The notes beneath the pieces are model-generated. The model was not told where the DNA came from. It saw nothing but the letters and a program-made list of their open reading frames with translations, and made no database searches. Source: Oscillospiraceae bacterium (GTDB lineage Bacteria; Bacillota; Clostridia; Oscillospirales; Oscillospiraceae). From it: a stretch of DNA of 39,108 nucleotides. The stretch lies in assembly GCA_910575505.1 (NCBI GenBank), contig CAJTFK010000017.1, forward strand, positions 1 to 39,108. Direction: 5' to 3'. Below, one piece after another: positions 22,635 to 31,731 of this stretch; the stretch's first letter is position 1, and the number at the start of each line of letters is the position of its first letter. A program made the position numbers and the translations under genes.

Positions 22635-24017
22635 CTATCCCGCCCGGGTAGGCTTCATCTGCCGGGAAACCGACAGCACAATGCCCATTTCCGCCAGCTG
22701 TATCATCAAAGCCGTTCCGCCGTAGCTGAAGAAGGGGAGGGAGATGCCGGTGGTGGGCAGCAGGCCTGTCACCACGCCGATGTTCAAAAAGGTCTGCATT
22801 GCCACCAGTGTGGTGACGCCCACCGCCAGAAGGCTGCCAAAGCGGTTCCGGGCGTGGAGGGCGATCCAGTACCCCCGGAGAATCAGCGCCGCGAAAAGCA
22901 GCATAATCACCGTGGCCCCCACCAGGCCCAGCTCCTCACAGATGATGGCGAAAATAAAGTCGTTGTGTTCCTCGGGAAGGTACAGGAATTTCTGGCGGCT
23001 CTTCCCCAGGCCCACGCCCAGCAGGCCCCCGGAGCCGATGGTAATCAGACTCTGAGAGAGCTGATACCCCTTGTTCTGCATATCCGCCCAGGGATTGAGC
23101 CAATATTGGATGCGGGAAGTGTTGTAGCCAATCACAAACAGCGCGAAGTACAGCAGGCCGGCGGCAGCGCCGATGGCGGTCACCACCCAGCCCCAGTTAA
23201 TGCCGCCCACCAGCATCAGCGACGCGCCGGCGCCAAGAATCAGAACCGCACCAGACAGGTGGGGCTCCAGGGCCACCAGACCCGCCGTGACGCCCAGAAT
23301 CATCACATAGGGGGCGATGCCGTAGCGAAAGGACTGCATCTTATCCATCTTCTTGGAAATACTGTCGGAAAAGTAGAGCACCACCGACAGCTTCGCCACC
23401 TCAGAGGGCTGGAACTGGGCGGGCGTTCCCTTGATGCCCAGCCAGCGGGTGGCGTTGTTCACCGTGATGGCGAAGGGGTTGTGGGGAATCAGCACGAACA
23501 CCAGAAGGACAATGGAAAAATACATCAGAAATTTCGCCACGCCCTCAAAGCGCTGGTAGTTGATTTTTCCGATGAAAAACATCGCCGCCGTTCCGCCGGT
23601 GGCAAAGATGCCCTGGCGGATAAAGTAGTAAAGGGGGTCCTGGGTCCGGGCCTCGTAATAAGCGGAGGGGAAGCTGGCGGACAGCAGCATCACCAGGCCG
23701 ATGGCCGTCAGCAGCAGAACCAGCAGGCAGAAGGGCAGGTCGATGGGGCCCTTGGCCAGCTCCCGGCTCTCCGCCTCCCGTTCCTTCCGGCGGCGAATCA
23801 GCTCCTCTTTCCGGCGGCGGGCCTCCTCCCGGCGCTGGATTTCCTCACGGCTGAGGATCCGGCGCTTCCGCGCATAGCCCGGAGGCGCGTATTGCTGGGG
23901 ACGGCGGCGTTCATAGTCCGGCCTCCGCTGGCCGCCGTACTGGGGGCTCCGCCGGGCGGGCTCCGGCGTCCGCTGAGGCGCGGGCCGCCGCCGCGCCGCG
24001 CCGCTCTGTGCGCCCAT
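22635..24017 (-). CDS. ftsW: FtsW/SpoVE-type SEDS peptidoglycan polymerase
   Basis: A 460-residue SEDS-family membrane protein, the glycosyltransferase partner of the class B PBP below. About ten membrane helices start at residue 92. Signature segments are PAQFQPSEVAKLSVVLYFS, EPHLSGAVLILG, GLGKSRQKFLYLPEEHNDFIFAIICEELG and LPTTGISLPFFSYGGTALM. The first 90 residues are unusual: Arg/Pro/Gln/Tyr-rich, then an Arg/Glu-rich helix (SREEIQRREEARRRKEELI). Typical FtsW has a short N-terminus. An ATG two codons upstream (24023) is possible, but it sits only 3 bases from the ribosome site. It could serve vegetative or spore septation. Confidence 0.94.
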   Translation of the reverse strand: MGAQSGAARRRPAPQRTPEPARRSPQYGGQRRPDYERRRPQQYAPPGYARKRRILSREEIQRREEARRRKEELIRRRKEREAESRELAKGPIDLPFCLLVLLLTAIGLVMLLSASFPSAYYEARTQDPLYYFIRQGIFATGGTAAMFFIGKINYQRFEGVAKFLMYFSIVLLVFVLIPHNPFAITVNNATRWLGIKGTPAQFQPSEVAKLSVVLYFSDSISKKMDKMQSFRYGIAPYVMILGVTAGLVALEPHLSGAVLILGAGASLMLVGGINWGWVVTAIGAAAGLLYFALFVIGYNTSRIQYWLNPWADMQNKGYQLSQSLITIGSGGLLGVGLGKSRQKFLYLPEEHNDFIFAIICEELGLVGATVIMLLFAALILRGYWIALHARNRFGSLLAVGVTTLVAMQTFLNIGVVTGLLPTTGISLPFFSYGGTALMIQLAEMGIVLSVSRQMKPTRAG

Positions 24018-24053
24018 GGGCATCTCCCTCCTTTCCGTTTAAACCGGGGGCCG

Positions 24054-25043
24054 TCAATAGCGGCCCTGAATTCCAAGCCAGGCCAGCACGCAGAAGGCCA
24101 GCGTCACAGCGGAAAACACCGTCACCAGCTTCGCTTCGCTCCACCCGGAAAGCTCCAAATGGTGGTGCAGGGGGGCCATTTTGAAAAAGCGCTTGCCATG
24201 AGTCAGCTTGAAATAGCCCACCTGAATGATGTCCGACAGGGTTTCCGCAATATAGACAACGCCTACAGGAATCAGAATCAGGGGCATATCCATGGCAAAG
24301 GCCAGCGCCGCCACCGCGCCCCCCAGGAAGAGGCTGCCGGTGTCCCCCATGAAAACCCTGGCGGGGTGGTGATTGTATAGGAAAAAGGCGGCAAGCCCTC
24401 CCGCCAGGGCCGCCGGAAACAGAGCCAGAGGCGTCAGCTTCCACAGGGCGGCGGCGCAGCTGAAGAAGGTCATGACAACAAAGGTGACCCCCGTGGCCTG
24501 GCCGTCGATGCCGTCCGTGAGGTTTACGGCGTTGACGCACCCCACAATCACAAAGGCCGCGAACATCAGGTACACAATCCAGTTAATCTCAAAGCTCACA
24601 TTGAGGAACGGCACATAGAGCCGGTTGGTCAGCAGAGTTTCATAGCGCATCAGCGACAAAAACACCACCGCCGCCGCCAATTGCAGCAGAAATTTCTGCC
24701 GGGCGGTAAGCCCCTCGTTCTGGTGCTGGCGGACCTTGCGGTAGTCGTCCACAAAACCGATCAGCCCGAAACTCAGGGCGAACAGATAGACGTACAGGTG
24801 GGCGAACTGCCCCTCCAGCATCTGTTCCCACCCCAGAAGAAAAATGGTGACGCCTGTGCCGATGATGAACATCACCCCTCCCATGGTGGGGGTGCCGGCC
24901 TTGCCGGCGTGCCAGGACGGTCCGTCCTTCCGGATTTCCTGGCCGGCCTTGAGCTTCCTCAGCTCAGCGATGACAAACCGCCCAATCACCAGCGTCAGTG
25001 CAAAGCTGATGCCCGCCGCCGGCAGCAATGATGTATATTCCAT
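24054..25043 (-). CDS. mraY: Phospho-MurNAc-pentapeptide transferase
   Basis: A 329-residue integral membrane enzyme that makes lipid I. The conserved cytoplasmic segments are all present: KAGTPTMGGVMFI, GFVDDYRKVRQHQNEGLTARQKF, NAVNLTDGIDGQATG with the catalytic aspartates, FMGDTGSLFLGG and APLHHHLELSGWSEAKLV. Around ten membrane helices fit. murD normally follows mraY, but here ftsW follows after 36 bp. Confidence 0.97.
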   Translation of the reverse strand: MEYTSLLPAAGISFALTLVIGRFVIAELRKLKAGQEIRKDGPSWHAGKAGTPTMGGVMFIIGTGVTIFLLGWEQMLEGQFAHLYVYLFALSFGLIGFVDDYRKVRQHQNEGLTARQKFLLQLAAAVVFLSLMRYETLLTNRLYVPFLNVSFEINWIVYLMFAAFVIVGCVNAVNLTDGIDGQATGVTFVVMTFFSCAAALWKLTPLALFPAALAGGLAAFFLYNHHPARVFMGDTGSLFLGGAVAALAFAMDMPLILIPVGVVYIAETLSDIIQVGYFKLTHGKRFFKMAPLHHHLELSGWSEAKLVTVFSAVTLAFCVLAWLGIQGRY

Positions 25044-25068
25044 GCCTCTCCCTCTCTCCGCCCTTTTC

Positions 25069-26520
25069 TCAGGTCGTCTTTTTCAGGTGCTCCGCCACAA
25101 TCTCCCGCTCGTCCATATGGCGTTTTTCATGGCCCACCTCCTGGTAGGTCTCGTGGCCCTTGCCGCAGAGGACGACCACGTCCCCCGGTCCGGCGTGGTC
25201 CATGGCCCACCGGATGGCCTCCACCCGGTCCTCCACCACCGTATAGGGCGTTTGGGTCCCCTCCAGCCCCGGCAGAATCTCCGCGATGATGTCCGACGGG
25301 CGTTCCGTCCGGGGGTTATCGGTGGTGACGATGACGAAATCCGCATTTTCAGCGGCGGCCCGGCCCATTCTGGGCCGCTTCGTTTTATCCCGGTCCCCGC
25401 CGCAGCCGAACAAGGCCACCGTTCGTCCCGCGGCAAAGTCCCGCACCGACCGCAGCACATTTTCCAGGCTGTCGGGGCTGTGGGCATAATCAATCAAAAC
25501 CGTGAAGTCCTTTCCGGGTGTGGGGACCACCTCCACCCGTCCCTTTACATGGGGGACCGCTCGCAGCACGGCGGCGCTCTCCTCCAGGGAAATCCCCAGG
25601 GCCAGGGCCGCCCCCAGCACATCCAGGGTATTGTATACCATGAAGCGGCCGGGGATATTCACCCGGACCGGCGTCCGTGTCCCCTGATATACCGCCGTAA
25701 AGGCCACATGGTCCGCCCCCAGCTCCACATCCTCCGCCCGGAGCTCCGCCGTCCCGCCCTCTCCATAGGTCAGCAGCCGGCAGGCGGCCTTTTTTGTCAG
25801 GCGGGGGGTCCAGGGATCGTCCGCGTTCACCGCGCCGGCCCGGCAGCGCTGAAACAGCAGGGCCTTGGCGTCGCAATAGGCCTCCATGGTCTGATGAAAG
25901 TCCAGATGGTCCTGGGTCAGGTTGGTGAAAACCCCCACGTCGTAGTCCACGCCATAGACCCGGTCCAGGGCCAGGGCATGGGAAGAGACCTCCATCACCA
26001 CATGGGTGCAGCCCCCGTCCCGCATCCGGGCGAAGAGTCCCTGAAGCTCAAAGGACTCCGGCGTGGTCCGCTCCGTGGGCAGCGCCTCTGAGCCAATCAT
26101 ATTCTGATTGGTGCCGATCAATCCCACCTTTTTGCCCCGGGCCTCCAGAATGGCCTTCAGCAGATATGTGGTCGTGGTCTTTCCATTGGTGCCGGTAACG
26201 CCCACCATGGTCATGGACCGGGCTGGGTGACCGAAGAAATTGGCCCCGATCACCGCCAGGCAGCGGCGGGGGTCCGCCACCCGCACATAGGGGACGGTCC
26301 GGTTCTCCGGAGCCTCCCGGCACACCACCGCCGCCGCCCCGGCGGCCACCGCCTGAGGGATGAACCGATGGCCGTCCGCGGCAAAGCCCGCCATGGCCAC
26401 AAAGAGGTCCCCCGGCCGCACCTTCCGGGAATCATAGCTGACGCCGGTGACTTCCGTCTCCAGAGCGCCCGCCTCGCAGGACAGGAACTCCCAGCCCTCC
26501 AGCAGTTCTTTGAGCTTCAT
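25069..26520 (-). CDS. murE: UDP-MurNAc-tripeptide synthetase, meso-DAP adding
   Basis: A 483-residue Mur ligase. The ATP loop is GVTGTNGKTTTTYLL. The central domain has the N-T-L-D-V-L-G segment after VNIPGRFMVYN, and the DYAHSPDSLENVL segment. The C-terminal domain has GCGGDRDKTKRPRMG. The specificity motif is DNPRTERPSDII, and DNPR is characteristic of meso-diaminopimelate adding enzymes. The start ATG 26518-26520 has GGGAGG 8 bases upstream. murF is not adjacent. Confidence 0.96.
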   Translation of the reverse strand: MKLKELLEGWEFLSCEAGALETEVTGVSYDSRKVRPGDLFVAMAGFAADGHRFIPQAVAAGAAAVVCREAPENRTVPYVRVADPRRCLAVIGANFFGHPARSMTMVGVTGTNGKTTTTYLLKAILEARGKKVGLIGTNQNMIGSEALPTERTTPESFELQGLFARMRDGGCTHVVMEVSSHALALDRVYGVDYDVGVFTNLTQDHLDFHQTMEAYCDAKALLFQRCRAGAVNADDPWTPRLTKKAACRLLTYGEGGTAELRAEDVELGADHVAFTAVYQGTRTPVRVNIPGRFMVYNTLDVLGAALALGISLEESAAVLRAVPHVKGRVEVVPTPGKDFTVLIDYAHSPDSLENVLRSVRDFAAGRTVALFGCGGDRDKTKRPRMGRAAAENADFVIVTTDNPRTERPSDIIAEILPGLEGTQTPYTVVEDRVEAIRWAMDHAGPGDVVVLCGKGHETYQEVGHEKRHMDEREIVAEHLKKTT

Positions 26521-26551
26521 GCCGAAAACCTCCCATCTGTTTGTCACGGCT

Positions 26552-26602
26552 ATTATAAACGAAGCGATTCGCAAAGTATACGGCTTATTCTGTCAAATAA
26601 GC
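26552..26602 (-). promoter_or_regulatory. Possible murE promoter and hairpin
   Basis: A perfect -10 TATAAT (26552-26557, minus strand) lies about 32 bp before murE. Its -35 is poor. Upstream a 7-bp inverted repeat, GCTTATT/AATAAGC (26583-26602), brackets a TTGACA. It may be a weak terminator for the preceding PBP gene or a regulatory site. Confidence 0.4.
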
Positions 26603-26622
26603 TGCAAAAAGTGCTTTAATTT

Positions 26623-29100
26623 CTAATCCCGAACCGAGCTGTCGCCAAACCGGACGGTGACCACGCTGCCGGGAGCCAGCTCTGTTCCTTCCGGCTGATC
26701 CTGCGTAATGGCGCGGACGTTGCCGGAGCCGGTGCTGGTAGTGCCCGTCACCCGCATAATCAGACCCGCGTTGGTCAGGGCTGTGTTGGCCTCGGAGGCG
26801 GTCTTGCCCACCACACCGGGCACCATGCTCATGCCGTCCGCCTTCTCCTCCCCCAGATAGAGGACGATGGAGGCATTATTGGGCACAATGGCTCCGCCGG
26901 CGGGCGTCTGGTCGGTGACGGTATCCCCGCTGCCCACCGTGCGGCAGGAGAAGCCCGCACCCTCCAGACGGGCCCTGGCGCTCTCCAGGGTCTCGCCCAC
27001 CACATAGGGCACAGCGGCGTCGGCCCCCGCCAGCTCCTCGGCGGTATAGTTGGGGCTGATGCCCAGGTCCGGCAGAATCTCGCTCATAATCTGGCTGGCG
27101 GTGGGAGCCACCATGTTGCCGCCGGAGGCGAAGGTCCCCGTGGTACGGCTGGGGGTATCCATGGTCAGCAGCATGATGTACTGGGGATCGTCCGCCGGGG
27201 CGAAGCACATGAAGGACACCACGATGTCGCCCTTGGGATTCGAGGCCGTTTTGGTTCCGGTCTTGTCGGCGGTACCGGTTTTGCCGCCGATGCGGTAGCC
27301 CGCCACCTGGCCGTTTTTCCCGGTGCCGGAGGCCACCACATACTCCAGGCACTCCCGCACCTTGGCGGAGGTCTCCTCGCTGATGACCTGGCGGATGGGG
27401 GTGGACTCGTGCTGCTCCACAATATTCCCCTCTTTGTCCAGCACCTGTTCCACCACGTAGGGCTCGTAGAGATAGCCACCGTTGATGCAGGCCGCCTGGG
27501 CCCGAATCAGCTCCAGAGGCGTGACGTTGAAGGTCTGGCCGAAGGAGTAGGAGGCCAGGGAAACCACGTTGGAGTTGAATTCCTTCTCCTTGGCGAAAAT
27601 GCCCTGGACCTCACCGATCATGTCCACATTGGTCTTCTCCATCAGGCCGAAGGACTTCAGGTATTTGTAATAGGTCTGGGTGCCGATCTTCAGGCCGATG
27701 TTGATGAAGGCCGGGTTGCAGGAGTTGCCCACGGCCTCCTTCAGAATCTGGTGTCCGTGGCCGGGCGCGCCCCGGGAGCAGTTGAAGGGCTTATCCCAGC
27801 CCTGGACCATGACGGAACCGTTGCAGCTGAAGGTGGAGCTCATGTCGATGACCCCCTCCTCCAGCGCCGCCGCCAGGGTGATGGGCTTGAAGGTGGAGCC
27901 GGGCTCATAGGTGGAGTCGATGCATTTGTTCCGCCACTGGGTTTTGACCGCGTTGGACCTGGTATCTTCCACCGCCTTGTCATAGTCCTCCTCGCTGGCA
28001 AAGTCCGTCCGCTTTTCCTCCAGCTCCAGAAGGGTCTTCTCCAGCTTGGCCTTCAGCTTCTCATCATACAGGGTGCCGCCCCGGTTGGAATCGTAATTCG
28101 GGTAAGAGGCCATCCCCAGGATAGCCCCGGAATTCACGTCCATGACAATCCCGGTGCCTCCGTTGGCTGCGTCATATTTGCTGAGCATGCTTTCAATGCC
28201 CTTCTCCAGGGCAATCTGTACATTGATATCCAGGGTCAGCAGCAGGTCTTTCCCATTCTCCGCGTCAAAATACTGGGAGTACTGAAAGGGCAGCGGCTGA
28301 TTGATCCGGTTGACCTTGGCGGAGACCGTCATGCCTGCCGCGCCGGAGAGGTCCCCGTTGTATTTGGCTTCCAGGCCCACGCTGCCGTTGTTTTCCGAGT
28401 TGACAAAGCCGATGACATTGGCCGCCATGGTGTCGTAGGGGTAATAGCGCTTGGAGTCCGGGGTGAGGGACACGCCGGTAATGGCCCGCCGGTCCTCCTT
28501 GGGGACCTCGCTGCCGTTCTCGTCGATTTCCCCGTTGAGGAAGCGGCGGACCTCGTCGGCCATGTCCTTTTCCAGCTTGGAGCGCAGCACTACATATTGC
28601 CAGCTGGTGTGGCCCATCTTTTCCTCAATTTTTTCCTGGTCCAGGTCCAGAATACGGCTGAGCCCCTGGGCCACATATGCCTCGTCCAGCAGCCTGGGCG
28701 GGGTGTAGCTCCGGCCTTTCTCGGCAGCCCGCCGGGCGTTTTCCTCCTGGGCCGTCTTCTGGCTGCTCACAAACTGGCTCAGCAGCAGAGGATTCAGAAT
28801 CACCGTTTCCGCCGTGGCGGAAATGGCCATGACGTTATGATTCTTGTCGTAGATGGTGCCCCGGGCAGCTGTCACTGTGGTCTTCAGCGTCTGCTGGCTC
28901 ACCGCACGGTCCTGCATTTCCTCATGCCGGTTGATCTGCAGATCCCAGAGCCTCCAGAACAACAGTGAGAAGGTGACGATGCCCAGCACGCCCATCAGCA
29001 GCAGGGTCCGTCCCCGGATGACCTGATTGGCCCGCCGGGCGGCGTCGCTCTTTCTGCGGGACTGACTGGATTCGGTTTGCCGCAAGGGCCGCTTCGTCAT
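26623..29100 (-). CDS. Class B penicillin-binding protein with PASTA repeats
   Basis: An 825-residue septal transpeptidase (PBP2B/SpoVD type). A basic N-terminus and one membrane anchor at about 30-50 come first, then the dimerisation domain (AARGTIYDKNHNVMA, YPYDTMAANVIGF). The penicillin-binding motifs are SxxK at S402 (STFK), SxN at S460 (SCN) and KTGT at K607. Two C-terminal PASTA domains (about 692-750 and 757-822) bind peptidoglycan-like ligands. Two PASTA units favour a PBP2B-like vegetative division protein. With only one such gene in the cluster it may also serve sporulation. Start ATG 29098-29100 has AGGAGG 9 bases before it. Confidence 0.94.
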   Translation of the reverse strand: MTKRPLRQTESSQSRRKSDAARRANQVIRGRTLLLMGVLGIVTFSLLFWRLWDLQINRHEEMQDRAVSQQTLKTTVTAARGTIYDKNHNVMAISATAETVILNPLLLSQFVSSQKTAQEENARRAAEKGRSYTPPRLLDEAYVAQGLSRILDLDQEKIEEKMGHTSWQYVVLRSKLEKDMADEVRRFLNGEIDENGSEVPKEDRRAITGVSLTPDSKRYYPYDTMAANVIGFVNSENNGSVGLEAKYNGDLSGAAGMTVSAKVNRINQPLPFQYSQYFDAENGKDLLLTLDINVQIALEKGIESMLSKYDAANGGTGIVMDVNSGAILGMASYPNYDSNRGGTLYDEKLKAKLEKTLLELEEKRTDFASEEDYDKAVEDTRSNAVKTQWRNKCIDSTYEPGSTFKPITLAAALEEGVIDMSSTFSCNGSVMVQGWDKPFNCSRGAPGHGHQILKEAVGNSCNPAFINIGLKIGTQTYYKYLKSFGLMEKTNVDMIGEVQGIFAKEKEFNSNVVSLASYSFGQTFNVTPLELIRAQAACINGGYLYEPYVVEQVLDKEGNIVEQHESTPIRQVISEETSAKVRECLEYVVASGTGKNGQVAGYRIGGKTGTADKTGTKTASNPKGDIVVSFMCFAPADDPQYIMLLTMDTPSRTTGTFASGGNMVAPTASQIMSEILPDLGISPNYTAEELAGADAAVPYVVGETLESARARLEGAGFSCRTVGSGDTVTDQTPAGGAIVPNNASIVLYLGEEKADGMSMVPGVVGKTASEANTALTNAGLIMRVTGTTSTGSGNVRAITQDQPEGTELAPGSVVTVRFGDSSVRD

Positions 29101-29300
29101 GAATACATTCCTCCTAAACTGGACACGCCTGACGGCGCCGGAGCGGTTCGCGCCGGGCCGGGGCAAACCGCAAAAAACCGGCGCGCCGCTTTGAGATGGA
29201 AACGGGGGGAGCAAGAAGTCTCTTCTCACTCCCCACCGCAGCGTTTCCCCTCCGCCGCCCTGACGGAGAGAGACCGCGTCAGTCCATTGTAGTGCGGCAG

Positions 29301-29861
29301 TCAGTCAAAATATTCCACTACCGCGTAAACGCCGCCATGGAGAGACGAGAGCAGACGGCTGAAAAAGCCGGGCTCTTCCTTCTGGTAAACCACCGCACTG
29401 TCTCCCCCGGAGAGGTCCAGAGGACAGATCTGGCTGGCGCTGGGCTTCCTCATGCCGGCGGCGGCCGCCGCCTCCTTCACGGAAGCCATATCAAACATCT
29501 GCTCATACTGAGCTGTCAGAACCACATTTTCCGTCTCCAGCGTGGCCAGCTCCTTCCGGAGCGCCGCCGTATCGGCGGCCAGCAGCGTCAGCTGTACATA
29601 GTGCAGCAGCACCAGCACCGCCAGAACGGCAACCACCGCCACCCCCAGCACCGCCATGACAGACACATACTGCCGTTCCCGCACCTGAACGCGAGGCGCG
29701 GCGTGGACCTTCGGCGCCGCCTTGGCCTGGTTTTTCTTTCTGGGGAGCTCGCCGGCATGGCGCAGCTCCCGTTCCCGAACCGCCCAGTCCAGATCATAGG
29801 CTAGACTTCCCCGGACAGCCTGTCCCCCGCGATACCGCGGCTCTCGCCCAGCTGAGGTCAT
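29301..29861 (-). CDS. ftsL: FtsL-like septum protein
   Basis: A 186-residue bitopic protein in the ftsL position between rsmH and the PBP gene. The basic cytoplasmic part is about 60 residues. One membrane helix follows at about 66-90 (VMAVLGVAVVAVLAVLVLLHY), then a leucine-zipper-like coiled coil (LLAADTAALRKELATLETENVVLTAQYEQMFD shape). A C-terminal tail of about 50 residues is longer than in Bacillus FtsL. ATG 29859-29861 has GGGAG 8 bases upstream. A GTG three codons earlier is less likely. The call rests on topology and position. The 200-bp gap to the PBP gene shows no gene. Confidence 0.75.
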   Translation of the reverse strand: MTSAGREPRYRGGQAVRGSLAYDLDWAVRERELRHAGELPRKKNQAKAAPKVHAAPRVQVRERQYVSVMAVLGVAVVAVLAVLVLLHYVQLTLLAADTAALRKELATLETENVVLTAQYEQMFDMASVKEAAAAAGMRKPSASQICPLDLSGGDSAVVYQKEEPGFFSRLLSSLHGGVYAVVEYFD

Positions 29862-29984
29862 AGAGGCCACTCCCTTCCTGTTTCATCCATACCTTTCAAC
29901 CAACTCAACAATCCATACAATCCATAAATGAAAGACGGCTCCGTCGGTGTGTCGTCTGTCCGTCCGCCTGAAAAACGCCGGCCC

Positions 29985-30926
29985 TCAGAGATCAAAGGGG
30001 TCCAGCTTCTCCGCCGCCCGGAGCCGCGCACTGCGGGCCCTGGGGTTCTCCGCCACCTCTGCGGGGCCGGGCGTTCTGGGCCTCAGCAGCCGCAGAACCG
30101 GTTTTTTGCCGCACACGCACACGGGAAAGCCCGGCGGGCAGGTGCAGCCCTGAGACAGCTCCCGCAGGGTCCGCTTCACGATGCGGTCCTCCAGGGAGTG
30201 AAAGGTGATGACGGCCAGCCGTCCGCCGGGAGCCAGTCCCGCCGCCGCCGCCCGCAGCATGGGCGGCAGAGCGTCCAGCTCGCCGTTGACCGCGATGCGG
30301 ATGGCCTGAAAGCTGCGCTTCGCCGGATGCTGCTTCTCCCGCAGAGCCGCCGGCGGCATGGCGGACCTGATTATGTCCACCAGCTCCAGGGTAGTCTCAA
30401 TGGGGCGGGTCTCCCTTCTCCGGAGAATGGCCCTGGCAATGGCCGGGGCATAACGCTCCTCGCCGTATTCATAGAGGATGCGCCGCAGCTCCTCCCCGCT
30501 CCACTCATTGACCACAGTCCGGGCCGTCAGCGCCTCGGCGGTGTCCATCCGCATATCCAGCGGCGCGTCCTGCATGTAGGAAAATCCCCGGGACGCGTCG
30601 TCCAGCTGCGGTGAGGACACCCCCAGGTCAAAGAGCATTCCGTCGGCTTCACCGGCCTCCGTCTGCCGCAGGACCTCCCCCAGTTCCGAAAAATTGCTGT
30701 GGACCAGGGTCACACGGTCCATCCAGGGCGCCAGCCGCTCTCTGGCGGCGGCGATGGCGGCCAGGTCCCGGTCTATGCAGATCAGCCGGCCGCCGTCAAG
30801 GCGGCGGACGATCTCACGGGAATGCCCCGCCCGGCCCAGGGTACCGTCGACATAGGTTCCTCCGGCGCGGATGTTCAGCGCCTCTATGCTCTCGTCCAGC
30901 AGGACGGGCTTGTGTGTGTATTCCAT
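29985..30926 (-). CDS. rsmH: 16S rRNA (cytosine(1402)-N(4))-methyltransferase
   Basis: A 313-residue SAM-dependent methylase (MraW). The start is HKPVLLDESIEAL, motif I region YVDGTLGRAGHSREI, then LFDLGVSSPQLDDASRGFSY, KRSFQAIRIAVNGEL and LAVITFHSLEDRIVKR. The cysteine-rich segment CTCPPGFPVCVCG is typical. The ATG at 30924-30926 follows the mraZ stop by one base. Confidence 0.96.
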   Translation of the reverse strand: MEYTHKPVLLDESIEALNIRAGGTYVDGTLGRAGHSREIVRRLDGGRLICIDRDLAAIAAARERLAPWMDRVTLVHSNFSELGEVLRQTEAGEADGMLFDLGVSSPQLDDASRGFSYMQDAPLDMRMDTAEALTARTVVNEWSGEELRRILYEYGEERYAPAIARAILRRRETRPIETTLELVDIIRSAMPPAALREKQHPAKRSFQAIRIAVNGELDALPPMLRAAAAGLAPGGRLAVITFHSLEDRIVKRTLRELSQGCTCPPGFPVCVCGKKPVLRLLRPRTPGPAEVAENPRARSARLRAAEKLDPFDL

Positions 30927-30927
30927 C

Positions 30928-31371
30928 TTACCCCTTGTTTCTTCTGGCGCGGGCCAGGGCGTCCATGGCCGCGGCCATATCGCCCTCTTCCAGCATCTTC
31001 CGTTCCCGCTCGGTCCAGACGGACTCGTCCCAGATCTCCGCAAACGTATTCAGGCCCACTATGGTGCAGGTTTTTTTCAGTCCCGCGTAGGTCCGAAGAT
31101 TGGAGGGAATCAGCACCCGCCCCTGTCCGTCCGGCTCGCACTGGACGGCGTTGGCATACAGCAGCGTCAGAGCCCTGGCCTCGGTATAGGGCAGCTCGTC
31201 CATCTCGTCGGACATCTGTTCCCACTTGGCCTGAGGGTAGATGGTCAGGCAGTGCTCCGCGCCGATAGTGATATAAAAAGTATCGCCCAGGGCCTCCCGC
31301 ATGGCGGAGGGGATCACAAGCCGGCCCTTGGCGTCAATGCTGTTATTGGATTTCCCCAGCAGTCTTGCCAT
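30928..31371 (-). CDS. mraZ: Transcriptional regulator MraZ
   Basis: A 147-residue protein with two AbrB-like half domains ([17 protein letters not shown] and [16 protein letters not shown]). It is the first gene of the division cluster and, in characterised bacteria, represses its own operon by binding upstream TGGG direct repeats. Such repeats are present at 31418-31452. ATG 31369-31371 has AGGGGG 7 bases upstream. Confidence 0.95.
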   Translation of the reverse strand: MARLLGKSNNSIDAKGRLVIPSAMREALGDTFYITIGAEHCLTIYPQAKWEQMSDEMDELPYTEARALTLLYANAVQCEPDGQGRVLIPSNLRTYAGLKKTCTIVGLNTFAEIWDESVWTERERKMLEEGDMAAAMDALARARRNKG

Positions 31372-31417
31372 GGAGCCGCCCCCTTTCCCCTCTTTTTGGG
31401 ACAGGATGGGGTTTGGT

Positions 31418-31452
31418 CCCACATATATGCCTCAATCACCCACTTTTCCCCA
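31418..31452 (-). promoter_or_regulatory. MraZ operator repeats
   Basis: On the minus strand TGGG occurs at 31449-31452 and 31439-31442 (exactly 10 bp apart) and again at 31418-31421 (21 bp further). TGGG repeats with 10-bp period are the known MraZ binding pattern. They lie just downstream of the promoter -10. Confidence 0.65.
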
Positions 31453-31464
31453 CCTATGCTTTTG

Positions 31465-31493
31465 AGTATACGAAAATATCGCGGGAAAAGCAA
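31465..31493 (-). promoter_or_regulatory. Promoter of the mraZ division operon
   Basis: On the minus strand TTGCTT (31488-31493), a 17-bp spacer and TATACT (31465-31470), placed directly before the MraZ repeats. 31494-31606 is AT-rich without a gene. Confidence 0.68.
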
Positions 31494-31606
31494 GGATTTT
31501 TTTTCGACAGAAAACAGGGGAAAAGCCGGGTTTTTCGCCATTTATCGCTCAATATCTGCATAATAAAACGTATGTTCTACCGTTTTTCTCCACCCCCTCT
31601 GCGCAC

Positions 31607-31641
31607 AAAAAACCCCCGTTGACACAATATTTTGTGCCAAC
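31607..31641 (-). terminator. Terminator of the rsmD-coaD operon
   Basis: On the minus strand GTTGGCACAA and TTGTGTCAAC pair over 10 bp (one G-U) with a 4-base loop, followed by GGGGG and T6. It separates this operon from the mraZ promoter. Confidence 0.82.
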
Positions 31642-31731
31642 AGGGTATTTTTCAGGGTTTTATGGCCTACATCTATAGGGTCTTCCATATATTTCAATTC
31701 CGACTTCGGCATTTTTTACAAAATTTCAGAA

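Noticed and set aside
22503..24380. 625-codon plus-strand open frame across ftsW and mraY
   Set aside because: It spans two clear membrane-protein genes on the other strand, with a His/Gln/Gly-rich product typical of antisense frames.
27409..28968. Long plus-strand open frame of about 519 codons opposite the PBP gene
   Set aside because: It is the antisense shadow of a GC-rich gene with all PBP motifs on the minus strand. There is no ribosome site and no recognisable family.
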